A DNA stretch of 39,170 bases from an uncultured Anaerolineae bacterium (GTDB taxonomy: Bacteria; Chloroflexota; Anaerolineae; J036; Brachytrichaceae), in NCBI GenBank assembly GCA_937927775.1, contig CALBEF010000104.1, positions 1 to 39,170 of the forward strand, in the 5' to 3' direction. How positions within the stretch are numbered: the stretch's first letter is position 1; each line of letters opens with the position of its first letter. The position numbers and the translations under genes are program-made. This document shows, piece after piece, positions 1-8,036 of the stretch. Below the pieces are notes generated by a model. That model was not told the origin of the DNA and did no database searches. It saw only the letters and a program-made list of their open reading frames with translations.

Positions 1-750
1 GTCGCCGGTGACCTTGGGAAACAGCAGCGATTTCTCCATGAACGTGGATGCCCACTGGTTCATCACAATCTCGGACGCCGCGCCAAAGAAAATGGCGGCG
101 AAGGCCAGCAGGCAGAACGGCTGCAGGATGAGGTCGCGGAAGTTCAGGCGATGCTCGGCCGGCACGCTGGCCGGAAACGGCGACTTGAGGAACATGAAGA
201 AGTTCGCCAGCGGCGCTGTCGACCAGATCAGCACAATGACCACCCAGCTCCGGTCGCCGAAGGCAAACAGAAACAGCGTGGTGACGATGATCGTGGCCAC
301 CTGACCCCAGGCATAGAACGAGTGCAGCAGACTCATGGCCGGCCCTTTGTCCGCGTTCGGGATGGCGTTGACGATGGGGCTGAGCAGCACTTCGAGCAGC
401 CCGCACGACGCGGCGAACAGAACCGTGGCGACGAGGATGCCGCCGAACACGTTGGATGGAAACAGGGCCGGCGCAAGCGCAAACAGCGCCAGGCCGGCAA
501 AGGCCAGCAGACACGACGGCAGCACCAGGCGCCGAAAACCGATCCGGTCGATCAACCCGCTGAAGACCAGATCCGACCCCACCTGCACCGAGAAGTTGAC
601 CGCAACCAATGTGCCGAGGTGGATGTACGACAGATCGTAGAGGCGCATCAGGGGGATGAACAGGATGGCCGTCAGATTGGTGATGATGGCCTGGACAAAG
701 ATGCCGGTGAAACACGACAGCGTGGTGAGCCTGTAAGTGTTGGCTTGCAT
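1..750 (-). CDS. MFS transporter, N-terminal part (cut by window edge)
   Basis: The gene reads leftward from ATG at 748-750 and is open to the edge, leaving 250 codons. The protein starts [10 protein letters not shown] and is very hydrophobic, with about seven membrane segments visible. A loop near residue 70 reads [12 protein letters not shown], which matches the cytoplasmic loop between helices 2 and 3 of major facilitator transporters (usual form GxLaDrxGrr). The opening helix and the alternation of helices with short charged loops fit the first half of a 12-helix transporter of about 400 residues. The substrate cannot be told from this half. A possible -10 box (TAAAAT, read on the minus strand at 775-780) lies about 25 nt upstream. 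The gene is divergent from the ZIP transporter. Confidence 0.8.
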   Translation of the reverse strand, partial: MQANTYRLTTLSCFTGIFVQAIITNLTAILFIPLMRLYDLSYIHLGTLVAVNFSVQVGSDLVFSGLIDRIGFRRLVLPSCLLAFAGLALFALAPALFPSNVFGGILVATVLFAASCGLLEVLLSPIVNAIPNADKGPAMSLLHSFYAWGQVATIIVTTLFLFAFGDRSWVVIVLIWSTAPLANFFMFLKSPFPASVPAEHRLNFRDLILQPFCLLAFAAIFFGAASEIVMNQWASTFMEKSLLFPKVTGD

Positions 751-982
751 GGTTGTTGCGCGGCTGGCCTGCGCATTTTACTCTTTGAAGTTTTCCTTTG
801 CGGGGCGCGAGACCACGCCCACACTTGTGAGGACATCCCTGCCCGGACATGGCTTGAAACAGCCATTAGCATTCGATTTCGCGGATGCCGCATCAAACGA
901 AAATGGGGGCTGTTGCTACAATGACGCCGAAGCTGCGCAATGCATCGCGCGATCGGTTGATCTGCCGGTTCGGAGGCCGTTG
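751..982. other. Divergent intergenic region, MFS / ZIP
   Basis: These 232 bases separate two divergent transporter genes. A reading frame runs through from 737 into the ZIP gene, but its translation before 983 looks like non-coding DNA (rich in Cys, Arg and polar residues, no membrane segment). Candidate -10 boxes are TAAAAT (minus, 775-780) for the MFS gene and TACAAT (plus, 917-922) for the ZIP gene. No convincing -35 box or operator is visible. Confidence 0.4.
917..922 (+). promoter_or_regulatory. Candidate -10 box for the ZIP gene
   Basis: TACAAT about 60 nt upstream of the chosen ZIP start at 983. That start also has a GGAGG ribosome site, so a leader of about 50 nt is implied. No good -35 hexamer is seen. 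Confidence 0.3.
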
Positions 983-1795
983 ATGATCGAGTCCTTGCAG
1001 GTGATTCACCCTGTTGCTTTGGCGTTCCTGGCTACGCTCTACACCTGGGGCATGACGGCGCTGGGCGCCGCCGGCGTCTTTCTCTCTCGCACCGTCAACA
1101 AACGCACGCTCGACCTGATGCTCGGCTTTGCCGCCGGCGTGATGATCGCCGCCAGTTTCTGGTCGCTGCTGGCGCCGGCCATTGAAATGGCCGAGGCCAA
1201 TGGCGGGCCGGCCTGGCTGCCAGCGGTGGCCGGCTTTCTGGCCGGCGGCGGCTTCCTGTGGGTGATCGACCGCATCCTGCCCCATCTGCACCTGGGTCTG
1301 CCCGTCTCCAAAGCAGAAGGCATCAAGACCTCGTGGCAGCGCAGTGTGCTGCTGGTGCTGGCGATCACGCTGCACAACATCCCCGAAGGTCTGGCGGTCG
1401 GCGTGGCGTTTGGCGCGGCGGCGGCCGGCCTGCCGGCAGCCACCCTCGCCGGCGCGGTTGCGCTGGCTATCGGCATCGGTATCCAGAATTTTCCCGAAGG
1501 GCTGGCCGTGGCGATGCCGTTGCGCGGGGAAGGCATGTCGCGTCGGCGCAGCTTTTTCTACGGCCAGCTTTCAGCCGTGGTGGAGCCGGTGGCAGCCGTC
1601 ATCGGCGCCGCTGCCGTGCTGCTGATGCAACCCATCCTGCCCTACGCGCTGAGCTTCGCCGCCGGCGCGATGATCTACGTCGTCGTCGAAGAACTCATCC
1701 CCGAATCGCAGCAGGGCGAGCACTCCAACGTCGGCACCTTCGGCGCCATGACCGGCTTCGCGGTGATGATGATGCTCGATGTGGCGCTGGGATGA
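983..1795 (+). CDS. ZIP family divalent metal transporter
   Basis: A 270-residue integral membrane protein of the ZIP (ZupT/GufA-like) family, which moves Zn(II) and other divalent metals into the cytoplasm. The two metal-binding helices are clear: [10 protein letters not shown] near residue 130 and [11 protein letters not shown] near residue 170. They are followed by EPVAAVIGA in the next helix and by VVEELIPES near the C-terminus, as in bacterial ZIP proteins. About eight membrane segments are present. The loop between helices 3 and 4 has the short HLHLG histidine cluster typical of ZIPs. ATG 983 is preferred over upstream starts because GGAGG sits about 8 nt before it and family similarity begins here. 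The stop is followed directly by a heptamer repeat array. Confidence 0.9.
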   Translation: MIESLQVIHPVALAFLATLYTWGMTALGAAGVFLSRTVNKRTLDLMLGFAAGVMIAASFWSLLAPAIEMAEANGGPAWLPAVAGFLAGGGFLWVIDRILPHLHLGLPVSKAEGIKTSWQRSVLLVLAITLHNIPEGLAVGVAFGAAAAGLPAATLAGAVALAIGIGIQNFPEGLAVAMPLRGEGMSRRRSFFYGQLSAVVEPVAAVIGAAAVLLMQPILPYALSFAAGAMIYVVVEELIPESQQGEHSNVGTFGAMTGFAVMMMLDVALG

Positions 1796-1800
1796 CAACG

Positions 1801-1852
1801 ATTTTGGATTTTGGATTTTGGATTGGGGACTGGGGACTGGGGACTGGGGACT
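1801..1852. repeat. Heptanucleotide array, ATTTTGG grading into ACTGGGG
   Basis: Three ATTTTGG units, one ATTGGGG, then three ACTGGGG units and a partial one, all in the same 7-nt phase. The hybrid unit suggests one family evolved from the other within the array. It fills the gap between the ZIP and URO-D genes. Confidence 0.9.
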
Positions 1853-1871
1853 CGAGATTCGGAGCGAGTGA

Positions 1872-2906
1872 ATGAGGATCGCCATGTCGCGCCAGCGCAT
1901 GATCGACGCGCTCACCTACAACCGGCCTGACAGGATTCCGGTGGTGTATCACCCCTCGCCGGCCGGCTTGCACGTGCACGGCCAGAAACTGCTCGACCTG
2001 TTCAACCAGTACCCGCCCGACAACCCGATCACCTTTGACCGCATCCCCCACCCCCGGCCAGAGACCATCGACGCGCAGGGCAACTATCACGAGGTGCGCA
2101 CCGACGAATGGGGCACGACGTGGGAATGGCGCATCTTCGGGCTGTACGGCCACCCCAAAGGCTTCCCGCTGGCCGACCTCGACGCCGCCGAGCGGTATGT
2201 CTTCCCCGCGCCGCCGGCCCTCGGCTGCGCCGGCTTCCTGGCCGACCGCGCGCAGGTCGAACTGGAGAAGCAGAATTACTTCGTCATCCGGGGCGGCGCA
2301 TCCATCTTCGAGAAGTTGCAGGCCCTGCGCCCGATGGATGACCTGCTGGTTGACCTGCTCACCGGCGACAAACGTCTCATCGCCGTGCTCGACCGCCTGG
2401 TCGATTACATGCATCAGGTGATTGCGTATCAACTGGCGATCGGCGTGGATGGCGTGTTCTTCGGTGACGACTGGGGCGGGCAGACGGCGCCGCTCATCTC
2501 CCCGAAGCTGTTCCGCGAGGTGTTCAAGCCGCGCTACCGCGAGCTGATGGCGCCGATCCAGCGCGCCGGGCGCGCGGTGTGCTTCCACTCGTGCGGATTT
2601 CTGGGCGAGATCTTCGACGACCTGCTCGATCTGGGCATCGATCTGTTCTGGCCGCAGATTCTGCGCTACGACGAGGACGAGTTGTTGCGCAAATGCAAAG
2701 CGCACCAGGTGGGCCTGTATGTGCACCCCGACCGGCAACGGCTGATTCCGCTGGGCACGCCGGCGGAGATCGACGCGCGCATCGCAGCCTACGCGGACAA
2801 ATTCCGCGCGCTGGGCGGGGGCGGCATTTTCTACATCGAAATCGAAAACGACGCGCCGTTCGAGAACGTGCGGGCGCTGATCGAAGCAGTACATCGGTAT
2901 CGGTGA
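1872..2906 (+). CDS. Uroporphyrinogen decarboxylase (URO-D) superfamily protein
   Basis: A 344-residue soluble protein of the URO-D/MtaA/CmuA fold. The N-terminus (RQRMIDALTYNRPDRIPV) is the standard opening of this superfamily. Later come a DDWGGQ segment (about residue 200), SPKLFREVFKPRYREL, and HSCG (about residue 240), whose His and Cys are typical of the corrinoid or thiol methyltransferase branch rather than of true HemE. The remaining motifs do not look like haem-pathway HemE. The likely role is methyl transfer or an uncharacterised decarboxylase-like reaction; the substrate is not evident. ATG 1872 has GGAG about 7 nt upstream; ATG 1884 is an alternative. No corrinoid protein gene is adjacent, which leaves the role open. 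Confidence 0.85.
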   Translation: MRIAMSRQRMIDALTYNRPDRIPVVYHPSPAGLHVHGQKLLDLFNQYPPDNPITFDRIPHPRPETIDAQGNYHEVRTDEWGTTWEWRIFGLYGHPKGFPLADLDAAERYVFPAPPALGCAGFLADRAQVELEKQNYFVIRGGASIFEKLQALRPMDDLLVDLLTGDKRLIAVLDRLVDYMHQVIAYQLAIGVDGVFFGDDWGGQTAPLISPKLFREVFKPRYRELMAPIQRAGRAVCFHSCGFLGEIFDDLLDLGIDLFWPQILRYDEDELLRKCKAHQVGLYVHPDRQRLIPLGTPAEIDARIAAYADKFRALGGGGIFYIEIENDAPFENVRALIEAVHRYR

Positions 2907-2909
2907 GCG

Positions 2910-2930
2910 GGTTGAGGGTTGAGAGTTGAC
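2910..2930. repeat. Short heptanucleotide array, GGTTGAG type
   Basis: Three 7-nt units (GGTTGAG, GGTTGAG, AGTTGAC) just after the URO-D stop codon. Confidence 0.75.
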
Positions 2931-2989
2931 GACGCAGTTGCGCTGTTGTCTTCACCATACCTGGCGGCCCTCCAACCGGCGTCCTCTGA

Positions 2990-2995
2990 TACAGT
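2990..2995 (+). promoter_or_regulatory. Candidate -10 box close to the purU start
   Basis: TACAGT (in context GATACAGT) lies 7 nt before ATG 3003, and no Shine-Dalgarno sequence is seen. If used, the transcript would be nearly leaderless. Confidence 0.3.
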
Positions 2996-3002
2996 CGGCC
3001 CC

Positions 3003-3875
3003 ATGCCAACGACGACTCACACACCTTCCGCCACGTTGCTCATGCACTGCCCGGACCGCACCGGCCTGGTCGCCGCCGTGACCGACTGGCTCTACAAGCA
3101 CGACGGCAACATCCTGCACCTCGATCAGCACGTCGATCAACAACAGCAGGTGTTCTTCATGCGCGTGCAATGGGACCTGGCGCGCTTCAACATCCCGCGC
3201 GACAAAATCGGCGAGTTCTTCCAGATCTCCATCGCCGAGCGTTACGCCATGCAGTGGACGCTGCACTTCTCCGACGAAATGCCACGCATGGCGATCTTCG
3301 TGTCCAAACTGTCGCACTGCCTGTACGACATCCTGTCGCACACCGAGTCCGGCGAGTGGCCGGTGCGCGTGCCGGTCATCATCAGCAATCATGCCACGCT
3401 GGAGCCGGTGGCGCGGCGGGCCGGCATCGACTATCACGTCGTGCCGATCACGCCCGACACCAAAGCCGACGCCGAGCGGCGGCAGCTCGACCTGCTGGCG
3501 CGGCACAACATCGACTTTGTGGTGCTGGCGCGCTACATGCAGATCGTCAGCCCCGATTTCATCGCGCGCTACCCCAACCGCATCATCAACATCCATCACT
3601 CGTTCCTGCCGGCCTTCGCCGGCGCCAACCCCTACCGCGCCGCCCACGCGCGCGGCGTCAAGATCATCGGCGCCACCGCCCACTACGTCACCCCCGAACT
3701 CGACGCCGGCCCGATCATCGAGCAGGACGTGGCGCGCGTCAGCCACAGGGACAGCGTAGCCGACATGATCCGCCAGGGCCAGGACCTGGAAAAGCTGGTG
3801 TTGTCGCGCGCCATCTGGTATCACCTGAACCACAAAGTGCTGGTGTACGGCAACCGCACGGTGGTTTTCGGGTGA
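3003..3875 (+). CDS. purU: Formyltetrahydrofolate deformylase
   Basis: A 290-residue enzyme that hydrolyses 10-formyl-THF to formate and THF, balancing the one-carbon pool. Residues 9-90 form an ACT-like regulatory domain starting HCPDRTGLVAAVTDWLY, the usual PurU opening. From about 122 a formyltransferase fold follows, with SNHATLEP, LARYMQIVSP, NIHHSFLPAFAGANPY and a GATAHYVTPELDAGPIIEQ region. The catalytic trio known for the fold is present: Asn196, His198 and Asp234. Length matches the family (about 280-290). ATG 3003 is chosen because similarity starts there; the open frame upstream to 2919 is unlike the family. Formate-THF ligase, which catalyses the opposing ATP-driven step, lies 10 kb away on the other strand. 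Confidence 0.95.
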   Translation: MPTTTHTPSATLLMHCPDRTGLVAAVTDWLYKHDGNILHLDQHVDQQQQVFFMRVQWDLARFNIPRDKIGEFFQISIAERYAMQWTLHFSDEMPRMAIFVSKLSHCLYDILSHTESGEWPVRVPVIISNHATLEPVARRAGIDYHVVPITPDTKADAERRQLDLLARHNIDFVVLARYMQIVSPDFIARYPNRIINIHHSFLPAFAGANPYRAAHARGVKIIGATAHYVTPELDAGPIIEQDVARVSHRDSVADMIRQGQDLEKLVLSRAIWYHLNHKVLVYGNRTVVFG

Positions 3876-3886
3876 TGAGTGGGTCG

Positions 3887-3964
3887 GGTTGATAAGGTTG
3901 AGTGTTGAAGGTTGACAAAGGCGCAAAGGCCAAATACCCGACGCCCAATACGCAATACGCAACA
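3887..3964. repeat. Two short heptanucleotide runs between purU and the methyltransferase
   Basis: Units of the GGTTGA type (AGGTTGA, GTGTTGA, AGGTTGA) occupy 3887-3915. CCCAATA, CGCAATA, CGCAACA occupy 3944-3964 and end 3 nt before the next start codon. Confidence 0.75.
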
Positions 3965-3967
3965 CCG

Positions 3968-4954
3968 ATGAACGAGGAACGGCTGGCGCAGGCGCTGGAA
4001 GCGCGCGCGGGGTTGTTCGACGCAAAGCACGAGGGGGCGCTGCGCCTGTTCGCCGGCTTCTACGAGGGCAACCCCGATCTGGTCATTGACCTGTACGCGC
4101 GCACGCTGGTCATGCACAACTACGCTGACCCGCCCGAAGCCGGCCAGACCGCCGTGCTGGCCGCGCGCGATTTTCTGTTGCGCCGGCTGAACTGGATCAC
4201 AGCCGTCGTGGTGAAAGCGCGGCACGCCGCAGACCCCGCACAACGCCGGGGCGTGTTGATCCACGGCGCGCGGGCCGACACGCGCATCCGCGAGCACGGC
4301 GTGCGCTATGCCGTCAACCTGCTGCTCAACCGCGACGCCAGCTTCTATCTGGACACGCGCAATCTGCGCGCCTGGGCGCTGGGACATCTGCGCGGCAAAA
4401 CCGCGCTCAACACATTCGCCTACACTGGCAGCCTGGGCGCGGCAGCCATGGCCGGCGGCGCGCAGCGCGTCGTCCATCTCGACGCCAATCGCGCTTTCCT
4501 CAACCTGGCCAAAGAGACATACACGCTGAACGGCTTCCCCATCCACAAAGCCGATTTCATCGCCGGCGACTTCTGGGCCGTGACCAGCCGTATGCGGCGC
4601 GAGGGCCAGACCTTCGACTGCGTGTTCCTCGATCCACCCTTCTTCGCCGCCGGCGACGGCGGCACGGTCGATTTACAACGCGACGCCGGCCGGCTGATCA
4701 ACAAAGCGCGCCCGCTGGTGGCCGATGGCGGCTGGCTGGTCGCCGTCAATAACGCGCTGTTCGTGTCGGGCCGGGATTACCTGCGCACGCTCGAAGACCT
4801 GTGCGCCGATGGATTCATGCAGGTGGAGCAGATCATCCCCGTGCCGGCCGATGTGACCGGCTATCCCCACACGCTCGCCGGCGCGCCGCCGGTCGATCCC
4901 GCGCCGTTCAATCATCCAACCAGGATCGCCGTGCTGCGGATCAGGCGCAAATAG
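3968..4954 (+). CDS. Class I SAM-dependent methyltransferase, RlmI-like
   Basis: A 328-residue Rossmann-fold methyltransferase. The SAM-binding core is NTFAYTGSLGAAAMAGGA followed by the acidic strand end HLDANRAFLNLAKET. The catalytic motif is DCVFLDPPFF (DPPFF, near residue 220). This arrangement is that of the RlmI/RlmK group of 23S rRNA methyltransferases (COG1092-like), in which an N-terminal RNA-binding part precedes the methyltransferase domain. The N-terminal half here does not show an obvious PUA domain, so the exact target is uncertain. ATG 3968 is used; an in-frame extension to 3902 runs back through heptamer repeats and is unlikely to be translated. Confidence 0.8.
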   Translation: MNEERLAQALEARAGLFDAKHEGALRLFAGFYEGNPDLVIDLYARTLVMHNYADPPEAGQTAVLAARDFLLRRLNWITAVVVKARHAADPAQRRGVLIHGARADTRIREHGVRYAVNLLLNRDASFYLDTRNLRAWALGHLRGKTALNTFAYTGSLGAAAMAGGAQRVVHLDANRAFLNLAKETYTLNGFPIHKADFIAGDFWAVTSRMRREGQTFDCVFLDPPFFAAGDGGTVDLQRDAGRLINKARPLVADGGWLVAVNNALFVSGRDYLRTLEDLCADGFMQVEQIIPVPADVTGYPHTLAGAPPVDPAPFNHPTRIAVLRIRRK

Positions 4955-4961
4955 ACCTTGA

Positions 4962-5078
4962 AATTCCAGAACTGTGACACACCAGCCCGACCGGCAGGGG
5001 ATGCGTCACATGCGTCACCGCCGTGTATGGCGCGCTGTTCGCCGACGTCAGCGTGAACGTCACCAGTTCGCTCACCGC
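4962..5078 (-). pseudogene. Possible DUF11-like repeat-domain remnant
   Basis: Read on the minus strand, this stretch gives about 39 residues beginning SELVTFTLTSANSAPYTAV and continuing with VTHPLPVGLV. The pattern resembles the start of a DUF11-type surface repeat (vTYTltvtNtgp...nVvvtDtLPaGL). No start codon, signal peptide or full domain is attached. It is bounded by a heptamer array at its 5' side and by the methyltransferase gene at its 3' side. It may be the leftover of a lost surface-protein gene, or a chance likeness. Confidence 0.35.
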
Positions 5079-5080
5079 TT

Positions 5081-5158
5081 GCGTGTTGGGTATTGCGTAT
5101 TGCGTGTTGAGTGTTGCGTGTTGCATGCTTGTCAATCGTCAATCCCCAATCGTCAATT
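5081..5158. repeat. Heptanucleotide array, GCGTATT then GTCAATC families
   Basis: Six units of GCGTGTT/GGGTATT/GCGTATT type (5081-5122), an 8-nt joint, then four GTCAATC-type units (5131-5158). Two families abut in one array. Confidence 0.9.
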
Positions 5159-5212
5159 GCCGCAGCCCGCGCCCGCCATCAGCTCTGGTGGGGGCGAGTG
5201 CGCCCCACTCGC

Positions 5213-5218
5213 TATAAT
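5213..5218 (+). promoter_or_regulatory. Candidate -10 box for the YbbR-repeat gene
   Basis: A perfect TATAAT ending 31 nt before ATG 5250. It overlaps the alternative ATG 5217, which argues against that start, and lies 7 nt before GTG 5226. No clear -35 box. Confidence 0.4.
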
Positions 5219-5249
5219 GCCCCTGGTGATTCGCGGCCAGAACTCCCTG

Positions 5250-6467
5250 ATGCGCTGGTTTGTCAACAACGTCGGGTTGATGTTGCTGGCCCTGATGTTT
5301 GCTTTCGCGGCCTGGCTGCTTTCCACTCTGCAGGATGACCCCATCGTCGAGCAGGCCGTGCCGGCGCGCGTGAACCCGGTCGGCCTCGACCAGTTGGGAG
5401 ACCGGGTGCTGGTCAATGCGCTGCCACAAGTGGTGACGGCAACGCTGCGTGGCCCGCAAAAAGCCTTCCAGGCGCTCCGAGCCGCCGATCTGACGGTGAA
5501 TGTGGACATCAACGGCCTCGATGCGGGCGCTCATGTGATCACGCTCACGCCCATTCTCAGCCGCTCACCGCTGCGCATCGAGTCCTGGTATCCCATGACG
5601 GCGACCCTGCTGATCGACCGGCTGGTCAGAGTCCAAATGCCGGTGCGGGTCAGCGTCGTGGGCAGCCCGGCGCTCGGTTTCAGGGCCGGCACACCGGCCG
5701 TCTTCCCGCAACAGGTCGTTCTGACTGCCTCGCAACAGATCATCACACGCGTTGCCGGCGTCAATGTCACAGTATCTGTGGACGGCGCGCGCTCGTCGGT
5801 GCAGCAGGACGCGCGCGTGTATGCGCGCACGGCAGAGGGCGATCTGGTGTCCGGTGTGACGATTGCGCCCGACCTGGTGACCGTGCGCATTCCGATGGAG
5901 CAGCTCAGCAACTACCGCGACTTGCCGGTGGTGGTCAAATGGCGCGGGCAACCGGCCGAAGGCTATGCTGTCACCGATATCTCGGTTGACCCGCCTATCG
6001 TGACGGTGTTCGGGCCGGTCGATGCGGTTCAAGCCACCAAAGGCTACATCGAGACGATGAGCGTGTCCATCGCCAATGCCCGGTCAGACATCGATGAGGC
6101 TGTAGGCTTGAACGTGCCGGCCGGCGTGTCGCTGGTGACAGAGGCCCAAACCGTGCGTGTGCGCATCCGTGTCCAGCCGCTGCCGGGGTCTCGCACCGTG
6201 ACGCGCGAGCCTGAACTGGAGGGGTTGGGCGAGGGTCTGGCCAGCGACATCTCGCCCGACACGGTGGATATCGTGCTGAATGGCCCCCTGCCCAGCCTGA
6301 ATGACCTGACCAGAGAGGACGTGCGCGTGATCGTGGATGTGTCCGGCCTGAGCGAGGGCATTCACCAGATAACGCCGCGCATCATGACGCCAGAGGGCAT
6401 CACGGCACAGAGCGTGCTGCCGGCAACGATTCAGGTCGAGATCAAGCCGGCGCAAAAAGCGCCGTGA
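5250..6467 (+). CDS. YbbR-repeat (CdaR-like) membrane-anchored protein
   Basis: About 405 residues: an N-terminal membrane anchor (MRWFVNNVGLMLLALMF onward) followed by a series of YbbR-type beta domains outside the cell. The first module contains VTATLRGPQKAFQ and VNVDINGLDAGAHV, the latter being the typical YbbR strand pair. Related segments recur as YIETMSVSIANA and VRVIVDVSGLSEGIHQI, so about four modules are present. In Firmicutes, YbbR (CdaR) modulates the diadenylate cyclase CdaA; no cyclase gene lies next to this one, so that role is not supported here. The start is uncertain: ATG 5217 and GTG 5226 are in frame, and 5250 is chosen because the membrane segment begins right after it. 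Confidence 0.8.
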   Translation: MRWFVNNVGLMLLALMFAFAAWLLSTLQDDPIVEQAVPARVNPVGLDQLGDRVLVNALPQVVTATLRGPQKAFQALRAADLTVNVDINGLDAGAHVITLTPILSRSPLRIESWYPMTATLLIDRLVRVQMPVRVSVVGSPALGFRAGTPAVFPQQVVLTASQQIITRVAGVNVTVSVDGARSSVQQDARVYARTAEGDLVSGVTIAPDLVTVRIPMEQLSNYRDLPVVVKWRGQPAEGYAVTDISVDPPIVTVFGPVDAVQATKGYIETMSVSIANARSDIDEAVGLNVPAGVSLVTEAQTVRVRIRVQPLPGSRTVTREPELEGLGEGLASDISPDTVDIVLNGPLPSLNDLTREDVRVIVDVSGLSEGIHQITPRIMTPEGITAQSVLPATIQVEIKPAQKAP

Positions 6468-6524
6468 TGGTTCATCCACAGCCGGCGAAGCGGGGCGCGC
6501 AGTCTGCCGGCGCCGGTTTCGCTT

Positions 6525-6530
6525 TACAAT
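6525..6530 (+). promoter_or_regulatory. Candidate -10 box for the glycoside hydrolase pair
   Basis: TACAAT in the context GCTTTACAAT, about 66 nt before ATG 6597. No convincing -35 hexamer. Confidence 0.3.
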
Positions 6531-6596
6531 CATTCCCCGGAGGCGCGCAACGCGCAGACGTAAACCCAATACATCAGGCATCCATGACCAATCGAC

Positions 6597-8036
6597 ATGA
6601 GTCGTTATTCTTTCAGCCCCAAACTCGACCCCAATCGTGAGCGTCGCCGCCGGCTTGCGCTGGGCGCCGCCGCGTTCGCGGTGCTGCTGGTTGTCGGCAT
6701 CGCATTGTTTGTCATCGGCATTCGCGCGCTCACAGGCGGCGGCGCAGCGCCGGCCCCCACTAAGGCGCCTTTTGTGCCCGTAGTGACGATCCTGGCGCCC
6801 GGCGGCGAGACTCAGCAGGAGATGCCGCCCGCGCCGGCTGAACCTGCCGCACAGCCGCCAGACGCGCCCGGCGCCGGCGCGTCAACGATGGACCCGCGCG
6901 GCGCGCTGCCCGGCCTGCCGGATTTTGTCTGCCCCAATCCGCGCCCGGCCCCGGCCGAATTCGGCTATGGCATTCAGAGCAACTGGCCCGTCGGCGACAT
7001 CGGCCAGTTCAACACCATCATGGCCGAGCAGTTGAAACTGAACTGGACCAAGGCCCAGGTGCGCTGGGTGGACTATGAGCCGGAGGACGGCCAAATCTTC
7101 GACTTCAAGTGGCAATTGCTCGACGCCTTCACCGCCGACGCCAACAAAAAGGGATTGAACATCCTGTTTGGCATCATTGACGCGCCGGCCTGGACGCGCT
7201 CGATCAACGAACCCGGCCTGCTCGGGCCGCCCGATGATTTCCAGCAGGCGGCGCGCTTCTTTGCCAAAGTGGCCGCCCGCTACAAAGGCTGCGTGCAGGC
7301 AATCGAAGTGTGGAACGAAATGAACCTCGACCGCGAGTGGACCATCCCCTCGCGTCAGATCGACGCCGCGGACTATGTGCGTTTCCTCCAGACGGTTGTG
7401 CCGGCCATCCGCGCGGTGGACCCGAACATCGTCATTGTCATGGGCGCGCTGTCGCCCACCGGCAGCACCAACCCCGGCAAATGGATGGACGACTTTGAAT
7501 ACATGGATCGGTTCGTCGATGCCGGCGGCCTGCAATACGTTGATTGCGTGGGCGTGCACCTGAACGGCTACAACATGCCGCCAGACAAAGCCTGGGACGA
7601 GGGCTACAACGACCCCACCGCATCCTTCCGTGGCCCGTTCGACAATCCTAATCACTCGTGGTCGTTCAAGAGCACCCTCTTCGGCTATTACGAGAAGACC
7701 AAAAAGCAGATGTGCGTCACGGAGTTCGGCTGGGCCAGCATGGAAAACCTGATGACGCGGGGCGACCCGCCGCAACCCCTCAACCCGCCTGCGCCGCCCG
7801 GCTTCGAGTTCGCGCTCGACAACACCGAGCAGGAGCAGGCCGACTGGATCGTGCAGGGCTTCCAGATCATGCGCGACAGCGGCTTTGTGCGGTTCGGCAT
7901 TGTGTTCAACCTGGATTACATCATCAAGGTGGGCGGCGAGCCGAACCAGGAAAACGTGTCGCCCTACAGCATCCTGAACCATCAGGGCATGCCGCGCCCG
8001 GCGTTCTACGCCATCCAGAACATGCCCAGGCCATAG
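6597..8036 (+). CDS. Membrane-anchored clan-A glycoside hydrolase-like protein
   Basis: A 479-residue protein with a short basic N-terminus, one membrane helix (about residues 21-46) and a Pro/Ala-rich linker to about 110. A TIM-barrel domain follows, placed outside the cell. Clan GH-A hallmarks are present: Asn240-Glu241 in EVWNEMN (acid/base) and Glu376 in CVTEFGWAS (nucleophile), about 135 residues apart as usual. The closest general type is the GH39/GH5-like group acting on beta-linked glycans; the substrate is unknown. The next gene starts directly after the stop and encodes a shorter relative, so the pair probably arose by duplication. No strong ribosome site precedes ATG 6597; ATG 6583 is out of frame. 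Confidence 0.8.
   Translation: MSRYSFSPKLDPNRERRRRLALGAAAFAVLLVVGIALFVIGIRALTGGGAAPAPTKAPFVPVVTILAPGGETQQEMPPAPAEPAAQPPDAPGAGASTMDPRGALPGLPDFVCPNPRPAPAEFGYGIQSNWPVGDIGQFNTIMAEQLKLNWTKAQVRWVDYEPEDGQIFDFKWQLLDAFTADANKKGLNILFGIIDAPAWTRSINEPGLLGPPDDFQQAARFFAKVAARYKGCVQAIEVWNEMNLDREWTIPSRQIDAADYVRFLQTVVPAIRAVDPNIVIVMGALSPTGSTNPGKWMDDFEYMDRFVDAGGLQYVDCVGVHLNGYNMPPDKAWDEGYNDPTASFRGPFDNPNHSWSFKSTLFGYYEKTKKQMCVTEFGWASMENLMTRGDPPQPLNPPAPPGFEFALDNTEQEQADWIVQGFQIMRDSGFVRFGIVFNLDYIIKVGGEPNQENVSPYSILNHQGMPRPAFYAIQNMPRP

Larger units (their letters stand above)
4955..5249. other. Intergenic region before the YbbR-repeat gene
   Basis: Nearly 300 bases without an intact gene. The left part holds the DUF11-like remnant on the minus strand. 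5081-5158 is a heptamer array. The right part has TATAAT at 5213-5218. An open frame crosses the whole region, but only because the array has no stop codon in that strand. Confidence 0.5.

Noticed and set aside
737..982. N-terminal extension of the ZIP gene
   Set aside because: The open frame is long only by chance. There is no ribosome site, no ZIP likeness and no membrane helix before ATG 983, which has GGAGG.
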